From: Zymomonas sp. | GTDB taxonomy: Bacteria > Pseudomonadota > Alphaproteobacteria > Sphingomonadales > Sphingomonadaceae | Length of the DNA: 19,544 nucleotides | Direction of reading: 5' to 3' | Assembly: GCF_020216885.1 (NCBI RefSeq) | Contig: NZ_JAIWON010000039.1 | Span: 1-19,544, forward strand | Part shown: positions 10,407-19,544 of the stretch, piece by piece | How positions within the stretch are numbered: the first letter of the stretch is position 1 | Layout of the letters: the number at the start of each line of letters is the position of its first letter | The notes under the pieces: generated by a model | Database searches by the model: none | What the model was told of the DNA's origin: nothing | Seen by the model: the letters and a program-made list of their open reading frames with translations, nothing else | Position numbers and translations under genes: made by a program

Positions 10407-11567
10407 TTAGTTTTTCTGGATTTGAGTCCAAGCCCAATCAAGCCAAGGCGTTAGCGCCGCGATATCCGAGGCTTCTACCGTGGCACCGCACCAAACGCGC
10501 AATCCCGGAGGAGCATCTCTGTGGCCTGCGATATCATAAGCAGCCCCTTCGGCTTCCAATAAGCCTGCCAATTTTTTCACCAAAGCGGCTTTGGCGGCAT
10601 CATCCATACCGGCCACCGCTTTATCTGAAAATTTCAGGCAAGGGCTGGTATTAGAACGGATAGCCGGATCAGCGACCAGATGTTCAATCCAATCCGTTTT
10701 TTCTACCCATGTATCCAATGTGGCCGCATTCTTGTTACAACGCGCCATCAAGGCCGATAAACCGCCTAATTCTTCAGCCCATTCCAGCGCCCAGATATAA
10801 TCTTCAACGGCTAAAAGGGAGGGGGTGTTAATCGTGCTGCCTTTAAAGATGGCTTCATCCAGCTTGCCATTTTTGGTCAAGCGGAAGATTTTGGGCAATG
10901 GCCATGCCGGTGTATAGCTTTCTAGCCGTTCGACCGCGCGCGGGCTAAGGATAATAATGCCATGCGCTGCTTCACCGCCTAAGACTTTCTGCCAAGAGAA
11001 AGTAACAACATCCAGTTTTTCAAAAGGCAGAGGCTGGGCAAAACAGGCCGAGGTTGCATCGGCAATCATCAAGCCTTCATGGTCAGGTTTAATCCAGTCA
11101 CCATTCGGGACTTTGACACCAGAAGTTGTCCCGTTCCATGTAAAGACGACGTCATTAGACTGATCGACCTTGGTAAGATCCGGCAATTCACCATAGGGCG
11201 CTTTTAAAACAGTCGGATTGATCTTCAACTGTTTAACGGCATCGGTAATCCAACCGAGGCCAAAACTTTCCCAACCTAAAACGGTCGCGGGTCTTGCGCC
11301 CAATAATGACCACATCGCCATTTCAACCGCGCCGGTATCAGAGGCCGGAACAATACCGATCCGATAGTTATCAGGCACTTCCAATATTTTGCGGGTCAGT
11401 TCGATCGCATATTGCAGGCGGCCTTTGCCGACAGAACCGCGATGAGAACGCCCCAAAGAGCCTAATGCCAATTTTTCAGGAGACCATCCCGGCGGTTTTG
11501 CGCAGGGGCCAGACGAGAATTGTGGACGGTTTGGTTTGACCGTCGGACGAACAGAATAATTAGTCAT
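10407..11567 (-). CDS. serC: Phosphoserine aminotransferase
   Basis: SerC is a pyridoxal-phosphate enzyme that converts 3-phosphohydroxypyruvate and glutamate to phosphoserine. It can also serve pyridoxine synthesis. The 386 residues match the alphaproteobacterial type: [15 protein letters not shown] (14-28), RSHRG (40-44), [10 protein letters not shown] (71-80), [10 protein letters not shown] (167-176) and the cofactor lysine Lys194 in SWQKVLGG. Its ATG at 11567 has GAGGAGA about 11 bases upstream, placed inside a hairpin of the leader RNA. Being first in the serC-serA operon, it carries the operon's regulatory leader. Confidence 0.95.
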   Translation of the reverse strand: MTNYSVRPTVKPNRPQFSSGPCAKPPGWSPEKLALGSLGRSHRGSVGKGRLQYAIELTRKILEVPDNYRIGIVPASDTGAVEMAMWSLLGARPATVLGWESFGLGWITDAVKQLKINPTVLKAPYGELPDLTKVDQSNDVVFTWNGTTSGVKVPNGDWIKPDHEGLMIADATSACFAQPLPFEKLDVVTFSWQKVLGGEAAHGIIILSPRAVERLESYTPAWPLPKIFRLTKNGKLDEAIFKGSTINTPSLLAVEDYIWALEWAEELGGLSALMARCNKNAATLDTWVEKTDWIEHLVADPAIRSNTSPCLKFSDKAVAGMDDAAKAALVKKLAGLLEAEGAAYDIAGHRDAPPGLRVWCGATVEASDIAALTPWLDWAWTQIQKN

Positions 11568-11655
11568 AGTAATAAAACTCTCCTCACAGAGAGCACGCGC
11601 TGCGTTGGGACAGCGTGGCCCACTGACCTTTCTAAGGAGATTCTGACCTCGGTCA
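11568..11655 (-). promoter_or_regulatory. serC leader RNA (alphaproteobacterial serC motif), Shine-Dalgarno sequestering
   Basis: Read on the minus strand, the leader has three helices before the serC start. The first is a TGAC/GTCA hairpin at 11655-11644. The second pairs 11617-11611 (CACGCTG) with 11602-11594 through a two-base bulge. The last is CTCTC/GAGAG (11593-11589 with 11582-11578), which buries the GAGGAGA ribosome site. Upstream, TCTCCT (11640-11635) is complementary to the same AGGAGA and offers an alternative pairing. Position and architecture match the described serC leader family of alphaproteobacteria, in which the final stem overlaps the ribosome site. I could not compare it with the covariance model. 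The ligand or trigger is unknown. Confidence 0.7.
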
Positions 11656-11660
11656 ATTCT

Positions 11661-11940
11661 GATTAGCTGAATAGTTTATTATTTTATCGGTCATAGAGAT
11701 GAAAATCTTCATTTTTACGAGAAATAACCGCTTTAAAATTCTAAAATAACTTTTTTGTGAAATTAAAATTTTAAAAATTAAAAATAAAAAATTTTAAATT
11801 GAATCATAATATTCAAATTGAGCATTAAAAATATGACATGATTTTTTGAAATAAATTATTTTTAACTCTAAAAGGACATTTTATTTAATAATTCTTTTTT
11901 ATTATATTTTAATAAAAAGAAAATCTTTAAAATGAAACAC
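11661..11940. other. Extremely AT-rich gene-free stretch between serC and ansB
   Basis: No gene is visible in the 463 bases between the serC start and the ansB stop. From 11761 to 11940 only 21 of 180 bases are G or C. Repeated A- and T-tracts (AAAATTTTAAA-like) dominate, which would favour curved or easily melted DNA. The part nearest serC should hold its minus-strand promoter. A TAAAAT near 11680-11690 is a possible -10, but I see no matching -35, so I do not claim it. Confidence 0.6.
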
Positions 11941-11953
11941 ACCGCAATCAAAA

Positions 11954-11991
11954 AGCCTGATCGAAAAAGACGAATCCCATTCAATCAGGCT
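11954..11991 (-). terminator. Rho-independent terminator of the aspT-asdA-ansB operon
   Basis: On the minus strand AGCCTGAT pairs with ATCAGGCT (11991-11984 with 11961-11954), and four more pairs including one G-U extend the stem to 12. It ends directly in TTTTT. It lies 39 bases past the ansB stop. Confidence 0.85.
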
Positions 11992-12030
11992 CATAAGATT
12001 TTCTTAAAATTGGCCAAGATAGATCAATTT

Positions 12031-13131
12031 TTAAAAACCAGCTTCAAAGGCCGATTGGATATCAGAAAGTTTGTTTTTGCCATTGGCCATTAAAATCTGA
12101 AGAAGAATGCGCGCTTTCTGGGGCGAAAGATCATAAGAGACAACAAAGTCGTTTTTGTCATCATTGACCTCGACATTGCGGTTCACGAAACCTGATCCGG
12201 TTCTGGATGAACGCACAACAATCACGCCTTGTTTGACGGCAAGATTGAGGGCAGCCATAGCTTCTTTTGAACTATTCCCGTCACCGACACCGGCAAGGAT
12301 AATGCCTTTCACGCCGGTTTTGACGAGATCATTGATGATTGAAGCCCCCATACCGCTATGGGCGTAAAGGATTTCGACCGCAGGCAAAGGCGCAGTCGCT
12401 GGCAGGCCATAGCTTGGAAAAAGCTGTTTTTTTGGCTCAATAAACCGTACCGAAGCCGGATCGACATAACCGATAGGCCCTGCATTGATGGACTGAAAGG
12501 TTTCAACGGCAGTTGTGTGGGTTTTGCTTGCCCATCTGGCGGCATGAATAGTGTCATTCATGACGATCATAACGCCATGATCTTTGGCCTTGGGGTTGGC
12601 GGCGACTTCAATCGCCTCATATAAATTGGCGGGGCCATCCGCACCAATGGCGGTACTAGGGCGCATTGCCCCTGTCAGAATAATCGGCTTGTCGGTGCGT
12701 ATAACTGTATCAAGGAAAAAGGCGGTTTCTTCCATGGTATCGGTGCCATGAGTAATCACGATACCATCAGCTTCGTTATGGGCGACGGCTTCTTGGATGC
12801 GCTTGGCTAAACGCAACCATATCGCATCATTCATATCTTGCGAGCCGATATTGGCAATTTGTTCGACATTGATTTCAGCGAGTTTAGCTAATTCCGGTAT
12901 ATCTTCAACGAGCTGTTTTCCAGTAACGCCACCCGCATTATAGCCGATTTCCGACATTCCATTTTTCTTGCCGGAAATCGTACCGCCCGTTGCCAGAACT
13001 AAAATGCGCGGTAACGCCTGAATTGAATGAACCTGATTACTCATAGATATCGCCGGAGTAGCCCCCATCATCATGCATATTGCCAAGGCCGCAGCGGAAG
13101 AGGCCTTAACAGGGATTTTAAAAATCATCAT
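12031..13131 (-). CDS. ansB: L-asparaginase, type II, exported
   Basis: Hydrolyses L-asparagine to aspartate and ammonia, probably in the periplasm. Residues 1-29 form a signal peptide: a short basic start, a hydrophobic alanine/methionine core (13-23) and a likely cleavage after ATPA or AIS. The mature enzyme shows both threonine sites of the asparaginase family: LATGGTISG with nucleophile Thr51, and THGTDTMEE with Thr130-Asp131. TGAMRPST (153-160) and the C-terminal VVRSSR...SPQKARILLQ block follow. Length 366, slightly longer than E. coli AnsB because of the signal. The ATG at 13131 has AGGGG about six bases upstream. It is the last gene of the asdA/aspT group, 95 bases past asdA; a weak internal promoter may lie in that gap. 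Confidence 0.92.
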   Translation of the reverse strand: MMIFKIPVKASSAAALAICMMMGATPAISMSNQVHSIQALPRILVLATGGTISGKKNGMSEIGYNAGGVTGKQLVEDIPELAKLAEINVEQIANIGSQDMNDAIWLRLAKRIQEAVAHNEADGIVITHGTDTMEETAFFLDTVIRTDKPIILTGAMRPSTAIGADGPANLYEAIEVAANPKAKDHGVMIVMNDTIHAARWASKTHTTAVETFQSINAGPIGYVDPASVRFIEPKKQLFPSYGLPATAPLPAVEILYAHSGMGASIINDLVKTGVKGIILAGVGDGNSSKEAMAALNLAVKQGVIVVRSSRTGSGFVNRNVEVNDDKNDFVVSYDLSPQKARILLQILMANGKNKLSDIQSAFEAGF

Positions 13132-13189
13132 CGAACGCCCCTGTTACAGATTATAAAGTTAACTGTTAATATAAAGCGTCACTTTTTGC

Positions 13190-13217
13190 ATAATGAATAG
13201 AGAAGCTACTCTGGCAA
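13190..13217 (-). promoter_or_regulatory. Possible internal promoter for ansB
   Basis: On the minus strand TTGCCA (13217-13212) and CATTAT (13195-13190) are spaced by 16 bases, matching five and four of six consensus positions. They would start a transcript about 50 bases before the ansB ATG. They may let ansB be expressed apart from asdA. Weak evidence only. Confidence 0.3.
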
Positions 13218-13226
13218 AATCAAAAA

Positions 13227-14819
<1,593 letters not shown>

Positions 14820-14848
14820 TTAATTTCTTCTTTATCTAATTGAAATAT

Positions 14849-16534
14849 CTAGGAAAAGGCGACTACCAACGGGCCCAATAAGGTCAAAAGAACGTTGGCA
14901 ATGGCATAGGTGATAGCGAAAGAGGTTGTTGGAACAGCGTTACCGGCTTTATTGAGAATTTCGCCCAAAGCAGGATTGGCACTGCGGGAACCTGCCAGCG
15001 CACCGGCAAAAACAGCGGTGTTTTTATAATGCAGGACATAACGCCCAAACAGCATCGTGATAATCAAAGGCACAATCGACACCACGACACCCAGCATAAA
15101 GAGGGTGATACCCTGTTGCATGATGGTGGTGACGGCTTGCTGTCCAGTCTGGAGACCCGTGACTGCCACAAAACCTGATAAGCCGAAATCGACCAGCAAG
15201 GTCGAGGCTGCCATGGGCATATTGCCGCTTTTGCTATGGCGATTTTGATACCAGCCGAATAACAGGCCAGAGAGAAGCGCACCGCCGCCGCTCCCCAAGG
15301 TCAAAGGAATAGATCCTAATCTGACTACAATTAGGCCAATGAGTAATCCGACAACAAGCCCCACGCCATGAAAGACAAGGTCTGTTTTAAGGCTTTTGGT
15401 CAGTAGGCTACCCAATTCTTTGGCTACCCGATCGACATCTTGGCGGGTGCCATAAAGCGTTACAATATCGCCCGACAAAATGTGGAGATCAGAGGTAAAC
15501 GGTACGTTTTTATCGCCGCGTTTCAGCCCCAGAAAATAAACACCGTGACGGGCTACTTGGGATAAAATTTGGCTGCATTCGGCCACTGATTTTCCGACAA
15601 AGGCTTTATTCGTCAAGAGAACATCATGGCGAACAATCACCACATCCATATCATGCGGTGGCTGTTTTATTTCTTCGCCCAGCAATTCTCCTGTTGAAAT
15701 AACATCAGCACGATGACCGAAGAGCAAAAGGAGATCGCCGGCTTCTACTGTGCTGTCTTGCGTCACAGCAACAAGGTTTTTCTGTCTCCGAATCTGTTCG
15801 ACGGTGACGTGATCGCTTTCAATCTGCTGGACAGATTGACCTGCTTTTTTCACCTGATAGACGCGGCTGACAAATTCAGACAGAGCGGGGCGTTCACCGT
15901 CACCATAAACAGCCATGCCTTGCATCTGTTCGGCTTCAGCGGTGAGGGCGTCTTCACGCAGCCCTCTTTTCATCAACCAAGGTAGAATATTGACGCAGAT
16001 AATAATCGGGGCAAGTGATCCAAAGATATAGGTCACAGCATAGCCGACAGCGACATGGCCTTGTAACATCTGAGTTTGAGCCAGCGGCAAGCCCAGCTTT
16101 TCCAAAGCGGAACTGGCTGTTCCGATAATAGCGGATTGGGTCAATCCACCGGCAGCGACACCTGCCGCCAAGCCTTTATCGAGATGAAACATTCTAGCGA
16201 CAGCCAAAACGGTAAAAAGACCGGATATAGCCAAAACGAATGCCATCAATACTTCACGCAAAGATTGCCGACCCAAAGATTTGAAAAATTGGGGGCCACT
16301 TTGGAAACCGACAGCATAGATAAAAAGGGCAAACAGAACTGTTTTCAGCCCTGAATCAATATGAATACCAATCTGGCTTATCAGGACAGCCGCCAATAAA
16401 GAACCGGCGACTCCTCCGATTTGTAAGGATCCAAAACGGAATTTTCCTATCCAATAGCCGATGGCAATTGCCAAAAAGAGGGCAATTTCAGGGTTGTTTC
16501 TTAACAATGTCTGTAAAAATTCTAATATTACCAT
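14849..16534 (-). CDS. aspT: Aspartate:alanine antiporter (AspT family)
   Basis: Exchanges external aspartate for internal alanine across the inner membrane; in the known AspT system this is electrogenic and builds proton-motive force. The 561 residues have the family layout. Hydrophobic segments run from about 12 to 185, with GFQSGPQFF (76-84) and GGLTQS (129-134). A central cytoplasmic part (about 190-385) holds two TrkA-C-like domains. A second membrane half follows with GSGGGALLSGLLFGW (414-428). The longest frame begins with a TTG at 16543 lacking a ribosome site. I prefer the ATG at 16534, which gives an N-terminus like known members, although its Shine-Dalgarno signal is also weak. First gene of the operon, upstream of asdA. 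Confidence 0.9.
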   Translation of the reverse strand: MVILEFLQTLLRNNPEIALFLAIAIGYWIGKFRFGSLQIGGVAGSLLAAVLISQIGIHIDSGLKTVLFALFIYAVGFQSGPQFFKSLGRQSLREVLMAFVLAISGLFTVLAVARMFHLDKGLAAGVAAGGLTQSAIIGTASSALEKLGLPLAQTQMLQGHVAVGYAVTYIFGSLAPIIICVNILPWLMKRGLREDALTAEAEQMQGMAVYGDGERPALSEFVSRVYQVKKAGQSVQQIESDHVTVEQIRRQKNLVAVTQDSTVEAGDLLLLFGHRADVISTGELLGEEIKQPPHDMDVVIVRHDVLLTNKAFVGKSVAECSQILSQVARHGVYFLGLKRGDKNVPFTSDLHILSGDIVTLYGTRQDVDRVAKELGSLLTKSLKTDLVFHGVGLVVGLLIGLIVVRLGSIPLTLGSGGGALLSGLLFGWYQNRHSKSGNMPMAASTLLVDFGLSGFVAVTGLQTGQQAVTTIMQQGITLFMLGVVVSIVPLIITMLFGRYVLHYKNTAVFAGALAGSRSANPALGEILNKAGNAVPTTSFAITYAIANVLLTLLGPLVVAFS

Positions 16535-16914
16535 CACAGACAACTTTAATATTGGTTAATGAACATCGGCGATTTATGCCTTAAATCGATCTTATCAAGA
16601 AAATATCTAAATATTTGAGCTATTTTTATTGTCTAAAGATAAGAAAACTTCTTAATGGAACAATATGAATATTTTTGGATATTTTAATAATGAGTTAAAT
16701 TTATATTTTTTTGATCGGTAATTTTTAAATTTAATTTTAATGTGATGATATAAAATAAGATATTTGTGTGCTTTCGCTTGCCTCAATAATGGAGATATCC
16801 ATCAGAATCTTGCTTGGGCTTCATTATTTCATGCTCAATGATGGAATAGATGGCAAGACTATAAACCGCGACAGATCAATGCCTTTTCTTGATTAAAACA
16901 GCCCTGAAAGAACG
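16535..16914. other. Gene-free divergent region between aspT and the extensin-like gene
   Basis: About 470 bases separate the two divergent starts. From 16621 to 16740 only 18 of 120 bases are G or C. The region should contain the aspT operon promoter, but no convincing -35/-10 pair stands out; TAGACA on the minus strand near 16635 is the best -35 candidate. A near-direct repeat, CTCAATAATGGA (16782-16793) and CTCAATGATGGA (16834-16845), is spaced by 52 bases, close to five helical turns. A 35-codon frame at 16789-16896 has no ribosome site and is not called. Confidence 0.5.
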
Positions 16915-16915
16915 C

Positions 16916-16943
16916 TTTCTACCCTATATCACGAGGCTATAAT
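16916..16943 (+). promoter_or_regulatory. Possible sigma-70 promoter for the extensin-like gene
   Basis: A perfect TATAAT (16938-16943) lies 61 bases upstream of the ATG at 17005. The -35 side (TTTCTA, 16916-16921, 16-base spacer) is poor, so the call rests mainly on the -10 box. Confidence 0.4.
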
Positions 16944-17004
16944 TTTTCTGACAGGGCGTTAAAGGCTGGCTTTTCCTGATGATTTGCCGTTAATTCAGAA
17001 TATT

Positions 17005-17667
17005 ATGGCTGATTTTCGCATTTTATCTTGTCTGTTTCTTTTTATTTTGGCGTCCTGTTCTGGTTCTTCTCCGCATAAAAGAAGATCAGGAAGCACGGCC
17101 TCGCATCCAATCACAACGCCTTTGCCAAGCAGTGGTGATTTCCATCATTGTTTAGGCGATCTCAATAAAGAAGGTGTCCATTACCAATTGGTGCCAGACC
17201 GGACATTCGATAACGGCTGCTCTATTTATCACGCGGTCACTATGACTTCAGCACAGATACCGATAACCCATTTAGGGCCTTTGCAATGTCCGGCTGCCGA
17301 AAATTTAGCCTATTGGATTGATGATGCCGTGCTGAAATCAGCCAAAGTTTGGTTGGGCAGTCCTGTCATAAAAGTCGAAACTTTCGGCAGTTACAGTTGT
17401 CGGACACGGAATAGTCGGGCTGGGGCAAAAATTTCGGAACATGGTCGTGCCAATGCGGTTGATATATCGGCATTCGATTTAGCCGATGGCCGCCGCATTA
17501 CGGTCAAAGAGGGTTGGCGACATGGTGATCGCCATACGAAAGATTTTCTTCGTTCTGTTTTCCATGCAGCTTGTCGGCGTTTTTCGGTTGTTATCAGCCC
17601 TGACGGGGATGAATACCACCAAGACCATATCCATATGGATTTAGGTCAAAGCCAATATTGTCACTAA
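17005..17667 (+). CDS. Extensin-like C-terminal domain lipoprotein (peptidase M15-like)
   Basis: A 220-residue protein of the bacterial extensin-like family. The start MADFRILSCLFLFILASC is a lipoprotein signal with lipobox L-A-S-C (Cys18), predicting attachment to a membrane on the periplasmic side. A low-complexity Ser/Pro/Thr linker runs to about 44. The catalytic-looking part has SEHGRANAVD (144-153; His146 and Asp153) and DHIHMD (207-212), the H-x6-D plus HxH pattern of zinc-dependent D,D- and L,D-peptidases of the M15/LAS group. A role in peptidoglycan trimming is therefore inferred. Six cysteines beyond the lipobox may form disulfides. The longer frame starts with TTG at 16984, without a ribosome site; the ATG at 17005 puts the signal peptide at the N-terminus. 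Ribosome binding there is also weak. Confidence 0.8.
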   Translation: MADFRILSCLFLFILASCSGSSPHKRRSGSTASHPITTPLPSSGDFHHCLGDLNKEGVHYQLVPDRTFDNGCSIYHAVTMTSAQIPITHLGPLQCPAAENLAYWIDDAVLKSAKVWLGSPVIKVETFGSYSCRTRNSRAGAKISEHGRANAVDISAFDLADGRRITVKEGWRHGDRHTKDFLRSVFHAACRRFSVVISPDGDEYHQDHIHMDLGQSQYCH

Positions 17668-17709
17668 TTGCATTCTTTCTGTGAAATGTATTTTTAAAAA
17701 GGCCTTTTC

Positions 17710-18588
17710 GTGAGTAATCGCACTATCACTCCTGATGCGCTTGATGATGTCATCAATGCCAGCCATGTTCTAAAAACGCCTCAAACCACCAATCCTTCTT
17801 TTAAACTGGCCTTTCAGGATAGCGATTTTCTGCTGCGGGAAGAATTGCGCCCTGTGCGTTTTCAGTTAGAACTTTTGAAGCCTGATATCATTTTGAAAGA
17901 AGCCGGTATTGAATCAACTTTTGTTTTTTATGGTTCTGCCCGTATTCCATCCCCTGAACAGGCGGATGAAAGGCTTCTGACCGCCAAGAATGAAAAAGAG
18001 AAGAAGGTCGCCCAAAGTCTAGCTGAGAAAAGCCGCTATTATAGCGAAGCGCGAAAGCTCGCCCGTATTGTCAGCGAAATTCCCCAGCCTGATCCTCAAA
18101 AACGCCATCTTGTTGTTTGTTCGGGCGGCGGGCCTTCTATTATGGAAGCGGCCAATCGTGGCGCGCATGATGTGGGTGCGCCGTCTATCGGTTTTGGTAT
18201 TGTTCTGCCTTTTGAAACGGCACCCAATCCCTATATTACCCCCGATTTATCTTTTCAGTTTCACTATTTTGCCCTGCGTAAAACCCATTTGATGTTAAGG
18301 GCGCGGGCTTTTGCTATTTTTCCGGGTGGCTTCGGGACATTGGACGAAGTGTTTGAATTGCTTACCTTGATCCATACCCATCGACTGGAACCGGTGCCTA
18401 TTCTTTTCTATGGGCGGGATTTTTGGAATAAAATCATCAATTTCGATGCTTTGGTTGAAGAAGGCATGATCTCTGCCGAAGATTTACGCTTTTTCCAATT
18501 TGTCGATACCGCCGAAGAAGGATGGGCGGTTATTTGCGATTTTTGGCAGCATGATGAAACGGGACGGGTGCCGATTGATTTTGAATGA
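17710..18588 (+). CDS. LOG family protein (TIGR00730-type, long form)
   Basis: A Rossmann-fold protein of the LOG family, often labelled lysine decarboxylase by old annotation. Many members are phosphoribohydrolases that release cytokinin-like bases from nucleoside 5'-monophosphates. Key motifs are YGSARIP (74-80), CSGGGPSIMEAANRGA (137-152), and PGGFGTLDE (205-213), where Glu213 is the conserved catalytic residue. At 292 residues it is longer than plant-type LOG proteins (about 200). The extra part is about 65 residues at the N-terminus and a charged insert at about 81-130. The start is GTG at 17710 with AAAAAGG seven bases upstream, inside the palindrome AAAAGGCCTTTT (17697-17708). It lies 42 bases after the extensin-like gene and may share its transcript. 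Substrate in this bacterium is unknown. Confidence 0.85.
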   Translation: MSNRTITPDALDDVINASHVLKTPQTTNPSFKLAFQDSDFLLREELRPVRFQLELLKPDIILKEAGIESTFVFYGSARIPSPEQADERLLTAKNEKEKKVAQSLAEKSRYYSEARKLARIVSEIPQPDPQKRHLVVCSGGGPSIMEAANRGAHDVGAPSIGFGIVLPFETAPNPYITPDLSFQFHYFALRKTHLMLRARAFAIFPGGFGTLDEVFELLTLIHTHRLEPVPILFYGRDFWNKIINFDALVEEGMISAEDLRFFQFVDTAEEGWAVICDFWQHDETGRVPIDFE

Positions 18589-18644
18589 GGTCAAAAACGG
18601 CCATCATTCCCTGTCTCAATTTTTACATTTTATGGAGCAGTTAC

Positions 18645-19544
18645 TTGTCGGATAGCGATGGTAAGTCTAATCACACAGACATGATGGACGATTATTCGGC
18701 GTCTGCAAAGGCTTTGGTAGCCGAGATGCAGGCTAAGGCGGCTTTGTCGCCAACCAAGGCCGTTGCCTTTCAAGGTGCGCCCGGCTGTAATTCAAATATC
18801 GCGATACAGGATCTTTTCCCTGACAGTTTGCCGCTTCCCTGCTTTAGCTTTGCGGATGCTTTGACGGCGGTCAAGGAAGGACGCGCCGGTCGGGCGATGA
18901 TTCCGATCGAAAATTCATTAAATGGCCGCGTCGCCGACATGCATTTTCTGTTACCGGAATCGGGACTGACTATTCAGGCGGAATATTTTCTGCCCATCAA
19001 TCACTGCTTGGTTGCGCCTAAAGGGGCTGGCAAAATTACCCATGTCTTGAGCCATCCACAGGCCTTGGGACAATGTCGCCATTGGTTACAAGCCCATAAC
19101 ATCCGTGCTTTGGCACATGCTGACACCGCAGGCGCAGCCGCAGAAGTGGCTGACCGGAAACAAACGGGATTAGCCGCTTTATCTCCGGCTTTGGCGGCTA
19201 AACTTTACGGGCTAGAAATCCTTGAAAAGGGTATCGCCGATGGTGATACCAATATTACCCGCTTCGTTGTTCTTGCCGAAGCCGACACTAATTTACAAGA
19301 CCTTCCCCCGATTAGACAAAATCTATCAGGGAAAATGATGACGAGCCTGCTATTTACCGTCAAAAACACGCCTTCGGCCTTATTGAACGCGATTAAGGGC
19401 TTTGGTGATAATCAGGTAAACATGACCAAGCTTGAAAGCTATCAGCATGGTGCCAGCTTTTCTGCGACCCAATTTTATGCGGATGTCGAAGGCGAACCTT
19501 CCGAAGATAAGGTCGCTAGGGCTTTGGATATTTTGCATGAAAAT
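18645..19544 (+). CDS. pheA: Prephenate dehydratase, 5' part (cut by window edge)
   Basis: Converts prephenate to phenylpyruvate in phenylalanine synthesis. The 300 visible codons stay open to the window edge. They contain VAFQGAPG (40-47), the conserved MIPIENSLNGRV block (85-96), LSHPQALGQC (135-144), and the catalytic TRF motif (205-207 in DTNITRF). A C-terminal ACT domain starts at about 232. There the usual phenylalanine-binding ESRP reads ESYQ. The frame has a TTG start at 18645 with GGAG seven bases upstream. In-frame ATGs at 18681 and 18684 have no ribosome site, although MDDYSASAKALV would be a typical sphingomonad N-terminus. There is no chorismate mutase domain, so this is the monofunctional type. 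It follows the LOG gene by 56 bases. Confidence 0.92.
   Translation, partial: MSDSDGKSNHTDMMDDYSASAKALVAEMQAKAALSPTKAVAFQGAPGCNSNIAIQDLFPDSLPLPCFSFADALTAVKEGRAGRAMIPIENSLNGRVADMHFLLPESGLTIQAEYFLPINHCLVAPKGAGKITHVLSHPQALGQCRHWLQAHNIRALAHADTAGAAAEVADRKQTGLAALSPALAAKLYGLEILEKGIADGDTNITRFVVLAEADTNLQDLPPIRQNLSGKMMTSLLFTVKNTPSALLNAIKGFGDNQVNMTKLESYQHGASFSATQFYADVEGEPSEDKVARALDILHEN

Noticed and set aside
16789..16896. Plus-strand frame of 35 codons in the aspT upstream region
   Set aside because: No Shine-Dalgarno sequence and no family resemblance; chance frames of this size are common.

Overview
The window looks like an alphaproteobacterial chromosome of moderate GC with very AT-rich intergenic stretches. 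Protein wording and gene order fit the Sphingomonadales and most resemble Zymomonas mobilis. That organism name is an inference from recognised proteins, not a database result. I see no insertion sequence, prophage, CRISPR array, tRNA or rRNA; this is mostly housekeeping metabolism.

Layout. From the left edge to about 3.3 kb, all genes lie on the minus strand: a BrkB/YihY-type membrane protein, enoyl-ACP reductase (fabI) and the 5' end of chorismate synthase (aroC) form one tight operon, and a DnaJ-type co-chaperone stands alone upstream. After a 447-base gap full of inverted repeats comes dihydroorotase (pyrC, minus), divergent from a YgfZ-type folate-binding protein (plus). A strong two-way terminator separates the latter from purA-hisZ (minus; transcribed hisZ then purA). 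Next are the serine genes (transcribed serC then serA, minus), headed by a structured leader that fits the alphaproteobacterial serC leader RNA.

The most striking block is 12.0-16.5 kb on the minus strand, read aspT -> asdA -> ansB: an aspartate:alanine exchanger, an aspartate 4-decarboxylase and an exported asparaginase. Together they can turn external asparagine into aspartate, import it, decarboxylate it to alanine and export the alanine. This is a decarboxylation/antiport cycle of the kind known to generate proton-motive force. After a 470-base AT-rich divergent region, the plus strand carries an extensin-like (peptidase M15-like) lipoprotein, a long-form LOG-family protein and prephenate dehydratase (pheA), cut by the right edge.

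Several starts were moved from the longest reading frame to a start supported by a Shine-Dalgarno sequence or by family numbering (fabI, purA, serA, aspT, the extensin-like gene). pheA is best explained by a TTG start. The main points for follow-up are the asparagine/aspartate/alanine operon, the serC leader, paired palindromes upstream of hisZ, and a cluster of hairpins between the DnaJ gene and pyrC.
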